Assembly (NCBI RefSeq): GCF_004337985.1
Contig: NC_043743.1
Span: 2,650,543-2,714,542, forward strand
DNA from: Pyricularia pennisetigena
Lineage: Eukaryota > Ascomycota > Sordariomycetes > Magnaporthales > Pyriculariaceae
DNA: 64,000 bases
Direction of reading: 5' to 3'
Of this stretch, positions 53,502 through 64,000 are shown piece after piece (the stretch's first letter is position 1; each line of letters opens with the position of its first letter). Under the pieces are notes generated by a model. The model was not told the DNA's origin and searched no databases. It saw only the letters and a program-made list of their open reading frames with translations. Both the position numbers and the translations under genes were made by a program.

Positions 53502-54868
53502 AGTGAGAAGAATATTTGGACTGGTATTTGTCAAAACTTGATGGTGGAAGAACTTTGAATGAAGCGGTTGAGTGAACCCTATAGACTAAAAGGAGACGAG
53601 GATAAGCATGAATATATGTCAATATTTGTGTGAAACTCTTCATTATACTGTACAGTGCCACGTAAAGTACGGTGAATAAGAAAAGTCTTGGGTGAGTTAT
53701 GTGCTTTGATTTGAGAAATCAAAATGCATTAGTCGATAAACACACTGTGACTACTCGGCTTCAATCGATTGGGTAACGGGGATTGTAAGGATTGGTAAGT
53801 TTTACTGCCGAAGGGATTATATCGGTTGCAAGGGTTCGTTTTGCATAGCGCCAGGTGTAGTAGGGCTTATGCGGTGATTTCCAGTACGAGCTTAATAACT
53901 TTATGCGTGATGTTATATTTATACTTGCTTGGTAGCGTAAATTGATACTTTAACCTCGTATGGTATCATGTTAGCTGATATTAATACCTCAGCCATGGTT
54001 CAAGGATGTTCTCCGAGTTTGGGGAGGAGAGAAGCCCCGATTTGGAAATTATTGTTTTACAAATAGATTTTAACGGTTGTACTCAATATGTACGGTGCTG
54101 GGCTCATCATTATAAAGTTAAACAGCCTTCCCGCTCCCAAACAGCATTCATAAGAAACTTTAAATATCTCCATAAAAAAAAAGACCCTTTGCTACATTGC
54201 GCTTGAAACCTGGGAAAACGTTTGGTGGGCTTTAAAACGTAATTAAAATGGTAACGCCGAGGTTTGGCCTGGTGCCATATGTTTCTGAATTTGTTATTGT
54301 TTTTGTACTTGTAATGTATATTTTCTCTCTTCTTAATACACGACATGTCAAGCAAGAAAGCATTGGCGTCATTTGACTGGGTACGTGGAAAGTTGAGGAA
54401 AACACTTGGAGGAAAAGACTGAGTCCAGACAGTATTATCTGTGAATTTCTTCTTTTTTTTTTTTTTTTTTTTTTTTGCCCCTTTTTTTTTCATTGGGTGG
54501 AACCTATTTAAGCGCCAAATGGTCAAAAGCATCCGATGGCCAGCCGTGTTGTAGTCGCTTTTAGCATTTATGGCCGGGAACGATGCCAGTGGAGAGCTTT
54601 TTGTCAAAACGAAATGATATCAAGCAAAAAAAAAAAAAAAAAAAAACCACCAGCTATTTCACCCAAGTCGGGTCATATATACTGAATCAAAAGGACTTGA
54701 GAGCTGATCAGACTAGTCTAGATATCAGAACAAGTCACTACCAAGGCGGCACACCTTAAGCCACAAATCCCCGCCCCCTCAAAAGACTTCAGACGCGCCG
54801 CTCTTCTTCGGCGATCCACGTCCCGACGCAGCCCCATCGAGTCCTTTCGTCTTTGAGCCGGAACCTCT
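53502..54868. other. AT-rich intergenic region
   Basis: This is the 5' flank of the small secreted candidate and the 3' flank of the protease. It is visibly more AT-rich than the neighbouring genes, with T24 at 54453-54476 and A21 at 54626-54646. No gene is supported. Confidence 0.5.
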
Positions 54869-57752
54869 TCAGTATCGTATACCAAATGGGTCGGTGACGA
54901 TGCAGTCCTTCCGAGCGTTGGGGTCCTGCGTCTGTTCCCAAGCTCTGAAGGCACACACCCTGAACTTGTACAAGCCCTCGGCGGCCCAGGAGCCATTCTC
55001 CAGCAGCCCGCTCCAGCCGATAAAGCTGTTGGATAAACGGCCGAAGCCTCCCGGCTGAACCGTCTGGTTGCGTGAAAACACCGCAACACCTTGGTCCTCC
55101 CCCGAGGCCGCGGCAGGGAGGACGTGGACAGAAATTGCCCGGCTGTACATTGCCAGCTCTACCTTTAGCGTCGGGAGCAGAGTCGAAGAGTTTTCATACT
55201 GGACGGGGGTCTGGCGACCCTGGAGCCGAAACTCGGCGCTCGGCGAGATGGGTACGGCATCGTACGACACGCCCCGGGCCTGCCTCGTCGTGGCGGCCGT
55301 GACGAACGTCTGGTTCCAGCCCCGAGGCATAACGGGCATGTCGCGCATCGAGCACCCGATCCCCGCGTAAGAAATGCTGTGGTGCGACTTGTTCCTGCCG
55401 TCGTCGACAAAGATGAAGCCGCTGTAGAGAGGACAGCGGGGCTTTAGCTCTCGCAAGGCGTCGATGTCGGCCGTGACCTGCACCAGCGCCGACTGGCCGG
55501 GCTCGATCCTCAGCGACTGGGGAGACACGGTGATGTTTGCATGCGTCTTCACCAGCGAACTTGCCAGAAACTCCTCGGAAGCCAGCGTGGACGAGTTGTC
55601 CCTGGTCCACGGCGTCACCGTCTGGGAATCGGCACCTAGCGCAAGCACAGTCACCGCTGGTTCGTGGGAAAAGCTGTAGTCGGCAGCTTCGGCCCCTTTG
55701 TTCTGGATAAAAAACGAGATGCTCCCCGCGAAGAACTCGGTGTCATTCCAAGCCAAGTGGGAGCTGGAAAAGGCGGTTTCGGTGTTCACCGCCCCCAGGA
55801 CGTCGACCACCCCATTGCCCTGCAGGGCGACGGGTGCCAGGAAGTCATACGTCTTGTTCGTGCCGTCGTTGAATCTGAGCGGCCGCGCGGTGCTGGTCAG
55901 CAGCCCCATGACCTCGACGTTTTTGCTGCCCGGATACACCTGCATGACGAGGGCTGCACAGCCGGCAATGTACGGCGCGGCCATGGACGTGCCGGACAAG
56001 GTACCATAGCCTCCCCAGGTCCGTGGAAAGGTCGACCAGATGCCCTGGCCGGGAGCCAGTATGGAGGTCAAGCTGTAGCCCAGCCCAGTAGGACCCCACG
56101 AACCTTGCCCGCTGATTTGGCCAGGGGGCCGGGAGTTTCCTTGGACTCTGATATAGGGCATGTTGCGAGAGTCCGGGTCCATGTTTACGGTGACGTTGGA
56201 TCCTTGAGCCAGAGCGCTCATCAGGTCCCGTCCAACCTGCACGGTTATGAAGCCGGCGGCGGCTATGCCTTGGAGATTGTTATCGATTCGGAAAAGGGGC
56301 TTGTCGTCGTCGCCGTCGTCGTCGTCGTCGTAGATGAGGAAATATCTAGCTCCCCTGGCCACCAGGCTCCTCATTTTGACGTCAAACGAGCAGCCACCAC
56401 GCCGAACGAGGACTACCGACAGATTTGAAAAGTGCTCGTCGCTTCCGAAGCTTGAACATGCATCATCGTTGGTGACTGACATGTCCAAAGTGGTTGCTTG
56501 CAAAGGTAGGGAGCTTGGGAACCTCCCCGGGATCGCAGGGGACCATGCAAAGTCGCTCGACTGCGAGGCATGGGTTGTTTGGCTTTGAACCGAGAAGCTT
56601 GCTCGAGGTCGACTCTCCACAGAGTACATCGCGTTGACCGAACCCACGGTCAAGACTTCGGCGGCTGACGCGGGCGCCCTAGCAGAGAATGGACCTTGCC
56701 ATCCGTAATTGCCCGAGGCCACCACGATGAGTATCTGACCTTCATGCGTTATCCTAGTGAGGACTTCTGACAAGGCATCTGTACGGTTTGCAGATTTAGA
56801 AAAACCATTCAATGTAAACATATGGAGAACAAAAGAAAAAGAGAGAAAAAAAAAGAATCACGACGTACCATCAGCATACGGACCCGAGTCCAGCGTCAGA
56901 GACAATGATATAACATCAACTTCTCGACTGTGAGCCATGAGCACGGCCTGAATTATAACATCCGACTGGATCGGGGCCTTTTGGCACCCTGCCACACGGT
57001 AGTGTTCCAGATTGACCTCGGGAGCCACACCAACGAATCCCAAGGACGATTGGTTGCCGGCGACAATGCCCGAGACGTGCGTCCCGTGCTCCGTACACTC
57101 GGCGTACGGATCCGGTTTAGACCTTGCTGGGAGACCCACCTGAAAGTCGTCGCCCACAAGGTCGACGCCGAACCGAACCTTGAAGCCCTTCCCAAGACCT
57201 CCGCCGAGGGCAGGGTGGAGGTAGTCCAGCCCCGTGTCGAGCACGGCCACCGTGATCCCCCGGCCGGTGACGTTTGCATCCTGCAACTTTTTGACACCGG
57301 TCAAGCCGTGCAGAATACTGCCGTCCACCGGGGGCCTGGGCTCGCTGCCAACAGGCACCGCGTCATCTCGAACCTGCGACGCGGGCACGTACGGCCGCGG
57401 CTGCCAGACCTTGGCCACTCCATCGATAGCGCTGAGGCAATGCGTATAGTCTCCGTAGCCATCTGCACCACTGTTGTCGATGTCCAGCGAGAACCCGGGG
57501 AATATGGCGCTGTTGTAAGTGTGCCGGAAATGCAACTGTGCGTCCTGATAGCAAGAAGCATCGCCTGATATGGATTCCTTGACTTGGCCGATAGCCTGCA
57601 AAACATGTTAGCCGTTGACAATGCTATGCATTCCCGGTACACTGACTGTGCTTTACCTTGACGTCTGATATTTCGACTATGTACTGCCTCAGCGACGAGA
57701 CAGTGACAGCGAGATGAAATGTCCAAAATACCAGCTGAACGGGGGTCCTCAT
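54869..57752 (-). CDS. Secreted subtilisin-like serine protease (S8) with PA domain
   Basis: Three exons on the minus strand: 57657-57752, 56869-57595 and 54869-56778, about 910 aa; the introns are 61 and 90 nt. A hydrophobic signal sequence (MRTPVQLVFWTFHLAVTVSS) leads into an inhibitor-I9-type propeptide start (RQYIVEISDVKAIGQ). The catalytic triad is visible: Asp152 in VAVLDTGLDYLHP, His202 in EHGTHVSGIVAG, Ser539 in SGTSMAAPYIAG. Asn298 in VASGNYG is the oxyanion residue. A protease-associated (PA) domain of about residues 376-470 is inserted between His and Ser (SVVLVRRGGCSFDVKMRSL, ARGARYFLIY) and contains an Asp-rich run. The 300-residue C-terminus is Fn3-like with many N-glycosylation sequons. 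The order matches minor extracellular protease/C5a-peptidase-like fungal enzymes. It is expected to degrade proteins outside the cell. Confidence 0.96.
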
Positions 57753-58015
57753 CCTGCCAATTACGAGCGGACGAAAGCCGATGTAGTAGTTCACGTTGGT
57801 GAAACAAACTCTGCTGATGGAAGGTGAGGAACTCTGCTAATTTATGGACTGAAACCTCCCCTTGACTAATCCAGTCGTGCAAGTCCTAGATATATCCAGG
57901 CCTCTATCAAAGTTTTCCCTGTAGGACATCAAGGTTAGGCCTTTCTTTGGTCTCCTTGCGGAAAGAATTTCATTTTGCACCCCAAGTCATACAGCATTCC
58001 GGTAATCTGTAAAAG

Positions 58016-58058
<43 letters not shown>

Positions 58059-58792
58059 AAAACAATTGCCGGAGGATTTGGTACCATCGGTATCGCCATC
58101 GTTGAAGTAGTATGAATCGTTTGAGTTTTGATTCGATATAGGCTAACGGGGAAAAAAAAAAACTTAACATTCTTATGACATCCGGCAGTTCAGGTAGATT
58201 CATGTGTCTGGTACTTTGTCCCGAAAGTTATTCGACTAGAATATCAACGATTAATATCCTCAACACAAGAGAATTATCAGCTGGTGTTGATCACATCCGT
58301 CTTCTCTATGTATACACACTACCAATCATCACCACTGCGAATTGCAAGAGCCCAGTGACCTAGGTAAGCAATCACCACTTATGTGGTTGAGGGTTGTACA
58401 AACCCCGTTGCCTGGAGTGGCGGATTGTTGACGAGTCGAAAAAAAAAAACTCAAGCACCTAAGAACAAGTCCTCTGCCGTTGTTTCGGCGGGTCCGCGCG
58501 CTAGACAAATTTTTAGTAAAAAGAGACAAATAGACAGAAAACTTAGCAAAGGATCTTTTGGTGTGGCATCAGCAGGCAAGGCGTGAAGTGTGACAGGGAA
58601 TCATCGTATAAACTGCGCCGTCTGATCTTAAACATGTTCGTGGCCATTTCTTGGCTTCCTTTGATAAACGAATGTCATAAAAAAAAACCATTTACTAGTT
58701 TTTTCGGATCAAAAACAGCCCCTAACCTACTCAACGTTATAGACTTTGCTTTGTCCAGGCCATCCGCAATCAATGGCTTCAATAGTCCAATT
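57753..58792. other. Intergenic, promoter side of the protease
   Basis: No supported gene. It includes the A41 run at 58016-58056, about 265 bases upstream of the protease start on its strand. Confidence 0.55.
58016..58056. repeat. A41 homopolymer (protease upstream region)
   Basis: Uninterrupted run of 41 A, read as poly-T on the protease coding strand, about 265 bases before its start codon. Confidence 0.9.
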
Positions 58793-59399
58793 CTATTTCT
58801 GTAAAGTCTCATCGATCAGGGGAAAAAGCTTCTCAGCTTTCAGTCTTGTTGGTTGGGGCCTGCAGTCAAGTACCATGGCCTGCAGCCGTATCCTGTCGTG
58901 TCTATCCGCATGGTGACGCACATATTTCGGCCAAGTCGACGTAGGAATTGCCAATTTCAACCGGTAAAAGTGCTCGGGTACAGTTGCCCCTAATTCTCGT
59001 CGTAAGGCTGTGTGAGTCAATGCTTCTAATGCAGAATGATAAGGACCGGCGGGTTTACATCCCCGGACATGACAAACTAGAGCCGCAGCGGGTTTCTTAG
59101 CACTATTGGAGAGCCCAAAAGTGTACTACACACTCGTCCCTGAAAATCGCTACGGCTTTGGCGGCATGATCCCACATCCATACTCTGAAATAGGAGTATG
59201 ACTGGACCAGCGAAAGATTTGGGCCATGTCGTAGTAAGACGATGCGATCTACTGTTGACCGCCAACAAAGAGATTCCATGGACAAAGCTTGTAATTTGTT
59301 CTTCATTTCTATTGACGACGTTATCCCCAAATCACAAGCAGCCCAATCCTCACCGCCCGACATCTTGGTAGTATGTTCATATATTTTGTTGTTGTACAT
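58793..59399 (-). CDS. Candidate two-exon hypothetical protein, 183 aa
   Basis: Two overlapping minus-strand frames join across a possible 55-nt intron (59077-59131; GTGTAG donor, GTGCTAAG branch region, CTCTAG acceptor, phase 1). The exons are 59132-59399 and 58793-59076. Exon 1 starts at ATG 59399, or at 59363 (MSGGEDWAACDLGITSSIEM). Exon 2 is open for over 90 codons without an early ATG, and has a coding-like composition (YHSALEALTHTALRRELG, TSTWPKYVRHHADRHDRIRL, KAEKLFPLIDETLQK). No family, signal peptide or membrane helix is recognised. An alternative reading is a single gene broken by a frameshift near 59110. Confidence 0.35.
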
Positions 59400-59807
59400 A
59401 GGTAAGGTGGTTTAGTCTACAAGATCATTAGCTCATCTTCTCTCCAAACGTGCTCCCACCATCTCTCAGGACACGCTTCTCCCCCTTAGTTCTAGACCCC
59501 AGGCGAAAACTAAGCCAACTTCAAAACGCCAGGCCATGCGGATAAGTGGAGTGTGACAATGTTAAAAACAGCGACATGTGATGAAGCAGGTCTCAGTAGA
59601 CGCTTCGTCCGGCCGTCTAGTGTAGGTGCCCGCTGTAGCGTCCAAGTCCAAGACTCCCAGGTCGTAATGTTGCCAAGACTTCACTCAGCACCATTTTGTC
59701 GACGCCATGTCGAAACGGCCCTCGATGTTGCGACAACATTCAGCCCTCACAATGTCGAAAGGTACGTGTTGGGCAGCAGCTAGCCCATAAAACCGCACCG
59801 GCGAGCC

Positions 59808-60382
59808 TTACAGTTTCGGGGGCTCCTTGGGCTTTTCCTTGTATAGATTCGGCTTCCACCCGGCTTTCACCTCAGCATCCAGCTCGGCCTGCTCCATCTT
59901 GGGCCGGAGGTCTGCCTCCAGCCTCTCCCTTGCCCTCAAAATCTTACTCTGCAGGTAAAAGGACCCGCCCTTCTCCGGGTCGTTGGCGTCAAACAATCTC
60001 TTGAAGCGCGAGTGGACCTCCTCGAGGTCCTCGGGCGTTGGGCTCGGCTCCTTGACGTTGAGGATCTGGCACGCCTCCTGCGTCGTCATGCTGCCCGCGC
60101 CGCCGATGCCGGCTGCGGTGCCGCCAGCTTTGGCCTGCGCGCGCTGGTACGCAGAGGACTGCTGCGCGTGTCGGTAGGCTTCGCCAAAGGCCCGGCCGAA
60201 GACGCGGCCGCCGGTGATGATGGCTTGTGTTATTATTCGGTGGGCCTTGAGCGCAAAGAGGAGAAAGAGAGTCAGCAGGGAATCAAGGCGCGGTGCAAGA
60301 CCTTTGTTCGGGAACGTCTTTATCCCAGAAGGACGATCAGGACGGCGGCAGTGAGGCCACGGTAGAGATTGAGTCGTACCAT
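59808..60382 (-). CDS. PAM16: PAM16/TIM16, J-like subunit of the mitochondrial import motor
   Basis: Exon 1 is just the ATG (60380-60382). A 134-nt intron (GTACGA donor, GCTGACTC branch site, CTCAAG acceptor) separates it from exon 2 (59808-60245). The product is 146 aa, normal for the family. It starts MAHRIITQAIITGGRVFGRA, the conserved Tim16 N-terminal segment that associates with the TIM23 complex. A Gly/Ala linker follows, then the J-like domain: MTTQEACQILNV, EEVHSRFKRLFDANDPEKGG and SFYLQSKILRARERLE. The HPD of true J proteins is absent, as expected. Tim16 pairs with Pam18/Tim14 and regulates its stimulation of mtHsp70 at the inner-membrane matrix face. No other ATG occurs just upstream, and exon 2 codes from its first base, so the start-only exon is well supported. 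Confidence 0.93.
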
Positions 60383-61194
60383 TATGAGTTTTGTGAAGCG
60401 GAATTAAGGGAACTGTGATTCCGGAAGGACTGCTCCTGGGCGTATATTTTTTTGCGCCTTGAAACGAGGCTTGGCGTGTCTTGTGCTTGGACAGGTGTTT
60501 TGGGGGGGGTTTTTTTTTTTTTTAATCACGACACGCCGGCCTGGTGGTGTTCGTTTTGTCGTCGGAAAGAAGGTCGCGGAAAATTCAGAATCGCGGCGCC
60601 GGCAAAAGCATCGGTCGCCTCCGATACGCATTCGAGAAAAGTTTAAGTGGGTCTTGTCATGTTAAGACGCTCGGATCTTTTTCTGGGTGGCTGATTGAAA
60701 AACAGGTACCTTTGGCAAGTACCTTTTTGTAGCTTGCGAGTGCAGCACTGTAATAGTGGAGCGGCTCAAAGCTCTCCAAATGTGGCCCAGAGTAGCCACA
60801 TCAGCAATCACCAACACAAGTTGGAATTCCTGAGGCAATCCCTGTTTCCAGAGAAGCAAGATCGCAACTTTGGGCCTGGCACTAATCTGTCACCTCGATA
60901 TTTATTTTTTCTTAGTTTTCTCTTTTTTGGTCTACTTCCTCTCGTCTTTCGGTGAACAGACCAATACCTGGACGGCGGGGCCATATGCATAGTTCCTGCA
61001 CGCTCGTCGCACCTCATCCGACCAAATAGATGCACAGCTGCTTGCGACCGCCTTTTTCCAGTGGAAAGCGAATCCGATACCTCCTCCGAGCAAGAATTTA
61101 ATAACCCTCCACAGCGCCCGGCGCTCTCCTTCAACGCAACGCCCAATCCTCGATAGATTCCACGCAGGGGGCCATCGATTTTCTTCCCATCAGC
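60383..61194. promoter_or_regulatory. Divergent promoter region between PAM16 and YIP1
   Basis: These 812 bases separate the two divergent starts. They hold a T-tract near 60510-60522, a short direct repeat GTACCTTT (at about 60705 and 60719) and a pyrimidine-rich block near 60905-60955. No further gene is supported. Confidence 0.5.
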
Positions 61195-62265
61195 ATGTCG
61201 AACTACTACGGCGCACCCAACAACCAAGCATACGGGCCCTCGTCCGCCCAGAACCTCCAGTTCTACCCCTCCACATATTCGCCCGGCGTCGGCGGCAGCG
61301 CACAACCGCAACAAGGAGGCTACGGTGGATACGGAGCTCCCCCCGCGCAACAAGGCGCCGGCTATGGCGTCTCCTCGGGTGCTGGATTCAATTCGGGCTT
61401 TGGCGCCGCGGCGGGGGTATCGGGGCGCATGGGTGAGCAGGGCGGCTTGAGGACGGGACTCTTGGCAGCCTTCTCTACCGAAGGTTACGAGGGTGAGCCG
61501 CCGCTGTTGGAGGAGCTTGGTGTGAACTGGGATCATATATGGACAAAGGTGAGAGGCAGCGCAGCGGCCCCCTCCTCGACGCAATACCCGTTGCCGTCCT
61601 AGTGTTGACGAAAGCTGCAGACACTCGCCGTGCTCAACCCCTTCAAGCGGATAGATCAGCACCTCATGGACGACTCAGACCAGGCCGGACCGATACTATT
61701 CTTCATCCTCTTTGGCTTCTTCCTGCTCTTCTCCGGCAAGCTTCACTTTGGCTACATATACGGCCTCGCCGCGCTGGGATCCATCGCCCTGCACCTCATC
61801 CTCTCTCTGATGTCACCCAGCGACGGACCCCACTCCTCCGCCCCCGGCGCGGCACCCCCTTACTCGTCCTCCCCCGCGTACCCGGACGCATCGGGCTCCG
61901 CCGTGTCGGGCGGCGGCCCCGGTCAGCAGGCGGGGGGCCACCTGTCGAGCACGCTGACCATAGGCCGCTCGGCGTCCGTTCTGGGCTACTGCCTGCTGCC
62001 GCTGGTGGGGACGTCGGCCATTGGCGTCTTCGTGCCCATGGACACGCCCTTTGGCATCGTCCTGACCGCCTTTGCCATCATGTGGTGCACGTACAGCGCC
62101 TCGGGTATCTTTGTCGCCGTCGGCCGCATGCGCGGTATGCGCGGCCTGGTCGCCTACCCGCTCGCTCTCTTCTACGTCGGCTTTGGCATCATGAGCATCT
62201 TTAGCAGCCGCGGCAGTGGGTCCATGGCCAAGCTGGCCGACGGTTCGTCTCGTGTTGCCGCATGA
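61195..62265 (+). CDS. YIP1: YIP1 family Golgi/ER membrane protein (Yip1/YIPF5)
   Basis: Two exons, 61195-61548 and 61621-62265, with a 72-nt intron in phase 0, 332 aa. The N-terminal 90 residues are Gly/Tyr/Gln/Pro-rich and cytosolic (MSNYYGAPNNQAYGPSS). The conserved Yip1 linker is [20 protein letters not shown], followed by VLNPFKRIDQHLMDDSDQAG. Five membrane segments come next: GPILFFILFGFFLLFSG, YIYGLAALGSIALHLIL, SVLGYCLLPLVGTSAIGVF, GIVLTAFAIMWCTYSASGIF and YPLALFYVGFGIMSIF. Between the second and third is an unusually long Ser/Pro/Gly loop of about 45 residues. Yip1 binds prenylated Rab/Ypt GTPases and supports ER-to-Golgi vesicle formation. The start ATG is preceded by a suitable CAGC context and no earlier in-frame ATG. 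Confidence 0.95.
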
Positions 62266-63219
62266 GCAAATCGTTTCAAAATGAAGGGCCTTTGAAACGA
62301 AAAAGAAAGAAAAGAAAGAAAGACAATAAAGACGTGGGAAGAATAAGCTCTGTGGTTGTCGAAGGGATTTCAAATGACTGAGCTCGACACCATCCGGGCA
62401 AAACATAGGACAAGTAGCAGTGGCCTACCATCTGCGATCTCAACTGCTTCACTTATCCGCTCGAGGGGGGACGGAGCTCTTGTGGGGAGGTGCCTATGAT
62501 GTGCGCAGGGTTGCGGTGAGAAGGCGGGCATCATATGCAAAGCATTGGAGGGCTTGACGCACGGAAGATAAGGGAAGACCTTGCTCATGATATTTTCTAC
62601 ACCAAGCCGGCGACAGGCCAGTTTTGATCCATGTACTTTGTATAGAAAAAGGGTTGCCAGCGCTGGAGTATGATACACTGAAATATCATATCAAGGATTT
62701 TGTGGGGATCGCAACATTCAGCCGTAATGGATTGAAATTCATTCAAGTGAACCAAGTCTAGAATGCTTCGTCTAGTCGAGCATTGCCGAAGAGGCAAGCG
62801 TGTCCTGCATGACTTTGGCCAAGCAAGCAGAGCCCCCATTGTGAGCATTCTCTTCGATAGACAGGGCAAAATACCGCACAGATATATGCTTCGCCATGAG
62901 ATAAAGCGGCAGCAGTGGCAAAGAGACAGATTCCAGTGGAACCTAAGCAGCAAACGTCTTTTGCCTAGTTTATCACAGTTCGACAAGAATAAACGACTAT
63001 TAGGTATACGCCAACTTGCAAAAGTGAAGCGGCGGAAGCTCGACCACGCGGGGGAAAAAAACAGAGAGAAAAAAAAAGAAAAAAAAAAAAAACACAAAAG
63101 CCAAAAATGCTATGTAATGTACAAGACTTCTTGTTCCAAAGTCCTAGAATTCAACCCAAACAAACCCAAAACGCCAAATCTGACCATTCCCCACCCCTCC
63201 ATGATCTCGTTCAACGTCC
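62266..63219. other. Convergent intergenic region
   Basis: This is the shared 3' flank of YIP1 and the RCC1 gene. Purine-rich runs lie at about 62298-62322 and 63054-63095. No gene is supported. Confidence 0.6.
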
Positions 63220-64000
63220 TCAAGCCTTCTTCTCGGCATGGCAGGCTACCACCGAGTATTGACCACCAGCTCCAGCATAGGTAATCTTTCGGTCACGGAT
63301 GGCCGTGTTGTCGATCAGCGTGGGCGTCTCGACGTCGTCCGAGGTGCCCTGGCCGGTCTGGTAGTTGATGGAGAATCCCCACGAGTAGACCTTGCCGTCG
63401 TCGCTGATGGCAAAGGAGTTGTCGGTGCCGGCCGCGACGGAAACGATCTTGGGCAGGCCTGCGTATCAATGTTAGCAAGCGGGCAACATGCAGCAGGGGC
63501 CAGGAAGCCAGACATACCTGGGATCACAGTGGGGGTCTTCAAGATTCGCGGCTTCTTGTAATCGTCGTATATGGCATTCTCCTCCGTGAATGCATCAAGA
63601 GGCAACCCGGTTTGGTGGCCATCAATGCGGCCCCAAACAAGCAGCTGACCGTCGGTCGTACAAGCGAGCGAGTGGTGTTCACCACCGGCGATATCCGCGA
63701 TCTTGTAGTCCTTCAAAGACTCAACCTTGACAGCGGTCAGAACAGCGGCATCAGAGTCACCGGCATCCTGTTCGATGGCGAGCTGGCCGAAGTTGTTGAG
63801 ACCCCAAGTGTAGACACCACCCTCCTTGTCGACTGCAAAGCTGTGGTAGGAACCGCACGAGATCTTGACGACCTTGACGCCGCGCTTGAGGCCTACACCG
63901 CCGGGGCGGAGGGCCGATGCCAGCAGCTCGCGCTGCACGCAGCGGCGACCGAGCTGGTTCTGCTCTGGGCAGCCCCACGTGAAAAGCTTGCCGGCACTGT
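63220..64000 (-). CDS. RCC1-repeat Ran guanine-nucleotide exchange factor (3' part, runs off window)
   Basis: The minus-strand gene is truncated at the window edge. Two exons are seen: 63518 to beyond 64000, and 63220-63458 (59-nt intron, GTATGT to ACGCAG, phase 1). The protein in view carries RCC1 blades: SAGKLFTWGCPEQNQLGRR, VKVVKISCGSYHSFAVDKEG, GVYTWGLNNFGQLA, ADIAGGEHHSLACTTDG, LLVWGRIDGHQTG, VSVAAGTDNSFAISDDG and VYSWGFSINYQTGQGTSDD. It ends in GGQYSVVACHAEKKA. The GRR after QNQLG and the acidic loop (EQDAGDSDAA) match the fungal Pim1/Srm1 group, nuclear chromatin-bound exchange factors that load Ran with GTP to drive nuclear transport and spindle control. The start and first blades lie beyond base 64000. 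Confidence 0.94.

Noticed and set aside
1..64000. CRISPR arrays, 5S or large rRNA, prokaryotic operons
   Set aside because: No regularly spaced repeats and no 5S internal-control sequence were found; gene structure is eukaryotic throughout.

Overview
The window is 64 kb of nuclear DNA from a filamentous ascomycete, most likely a Sordariomycete. The evidence is: genes split by short GT-AG introns (about 55-135 nt) with CTRAC-type branch sites; a tRNA-Phe with a short intron just after the anticodon; a Pth11-type fungal rhodopsin-fold protein; and mitochondrial and secretory genes of fungal type. A placement in Magnaporthales is only a guess. One 50-base run of N (51889-51938) marks an assembly gap.

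Layout. 0-7 kb: a coiled-coil protein of unknown function, tRNA-Phe(GAA), and a secreted type-B carboxylesterase with eight exons. 7-16 kb is gene-dense: a hypothetical protein, a TB2/DP1/HVA22 (REEP-like) ER-shaping protein, then MGM101 (mtDNA maintenance), COA4 (cytochrome c oxidase assembly) and biotin-protein ligase. COA4 and the ligase share a 333-bp divergent promoter. 17-22 kb: a seven-helix fungal rhodopsin-family receptor-like protein and a Ser/Thr-rich single-pass membrane protein. 25-35 kb: a 51-residue membrane peptide candidate, two small proteins of unknown function, homogentisate 1,2-dioxygenase, a candidate small secreted protein and a family-16 lysine methyltransferase. 35-54 kb is almost gene-free: a 7.7-kb and a 9-kb desert flank one conserved protein with a disordered N-terminus, and a candidate Cys-containing small secreted protein lies at the far edge. 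54.8-64 kb is gene-dense again: a secreted subtilisin-like protease with a PA domain, a candidate two-exon unknown, PAM16/TIM16, YIP1, and the 3' part of an RCC1 gene that runs off the window.

The genes do not form a secondary-metabolite cluster or an obvious mobile element. There are two loose themes. Mitochondrial upkeep is represented by MGM101, COA4, biotin ligase and PAM16. Secretion and surface function is represented by the esterase, the protease, two small secreted candidates, a receptor-like protein, a mucin-like membrane protein, YIP1 and the REEP-like protein. The deserts and promoters carry unusually many long A/T homopolymers (18-58 nt). I found no CRISPR array, rRNA gene or intact transposon, and nothing I would call a new biological system. 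The most interesting items are the small genes that a long-ORF scan misses, and the large non-coding blocks.
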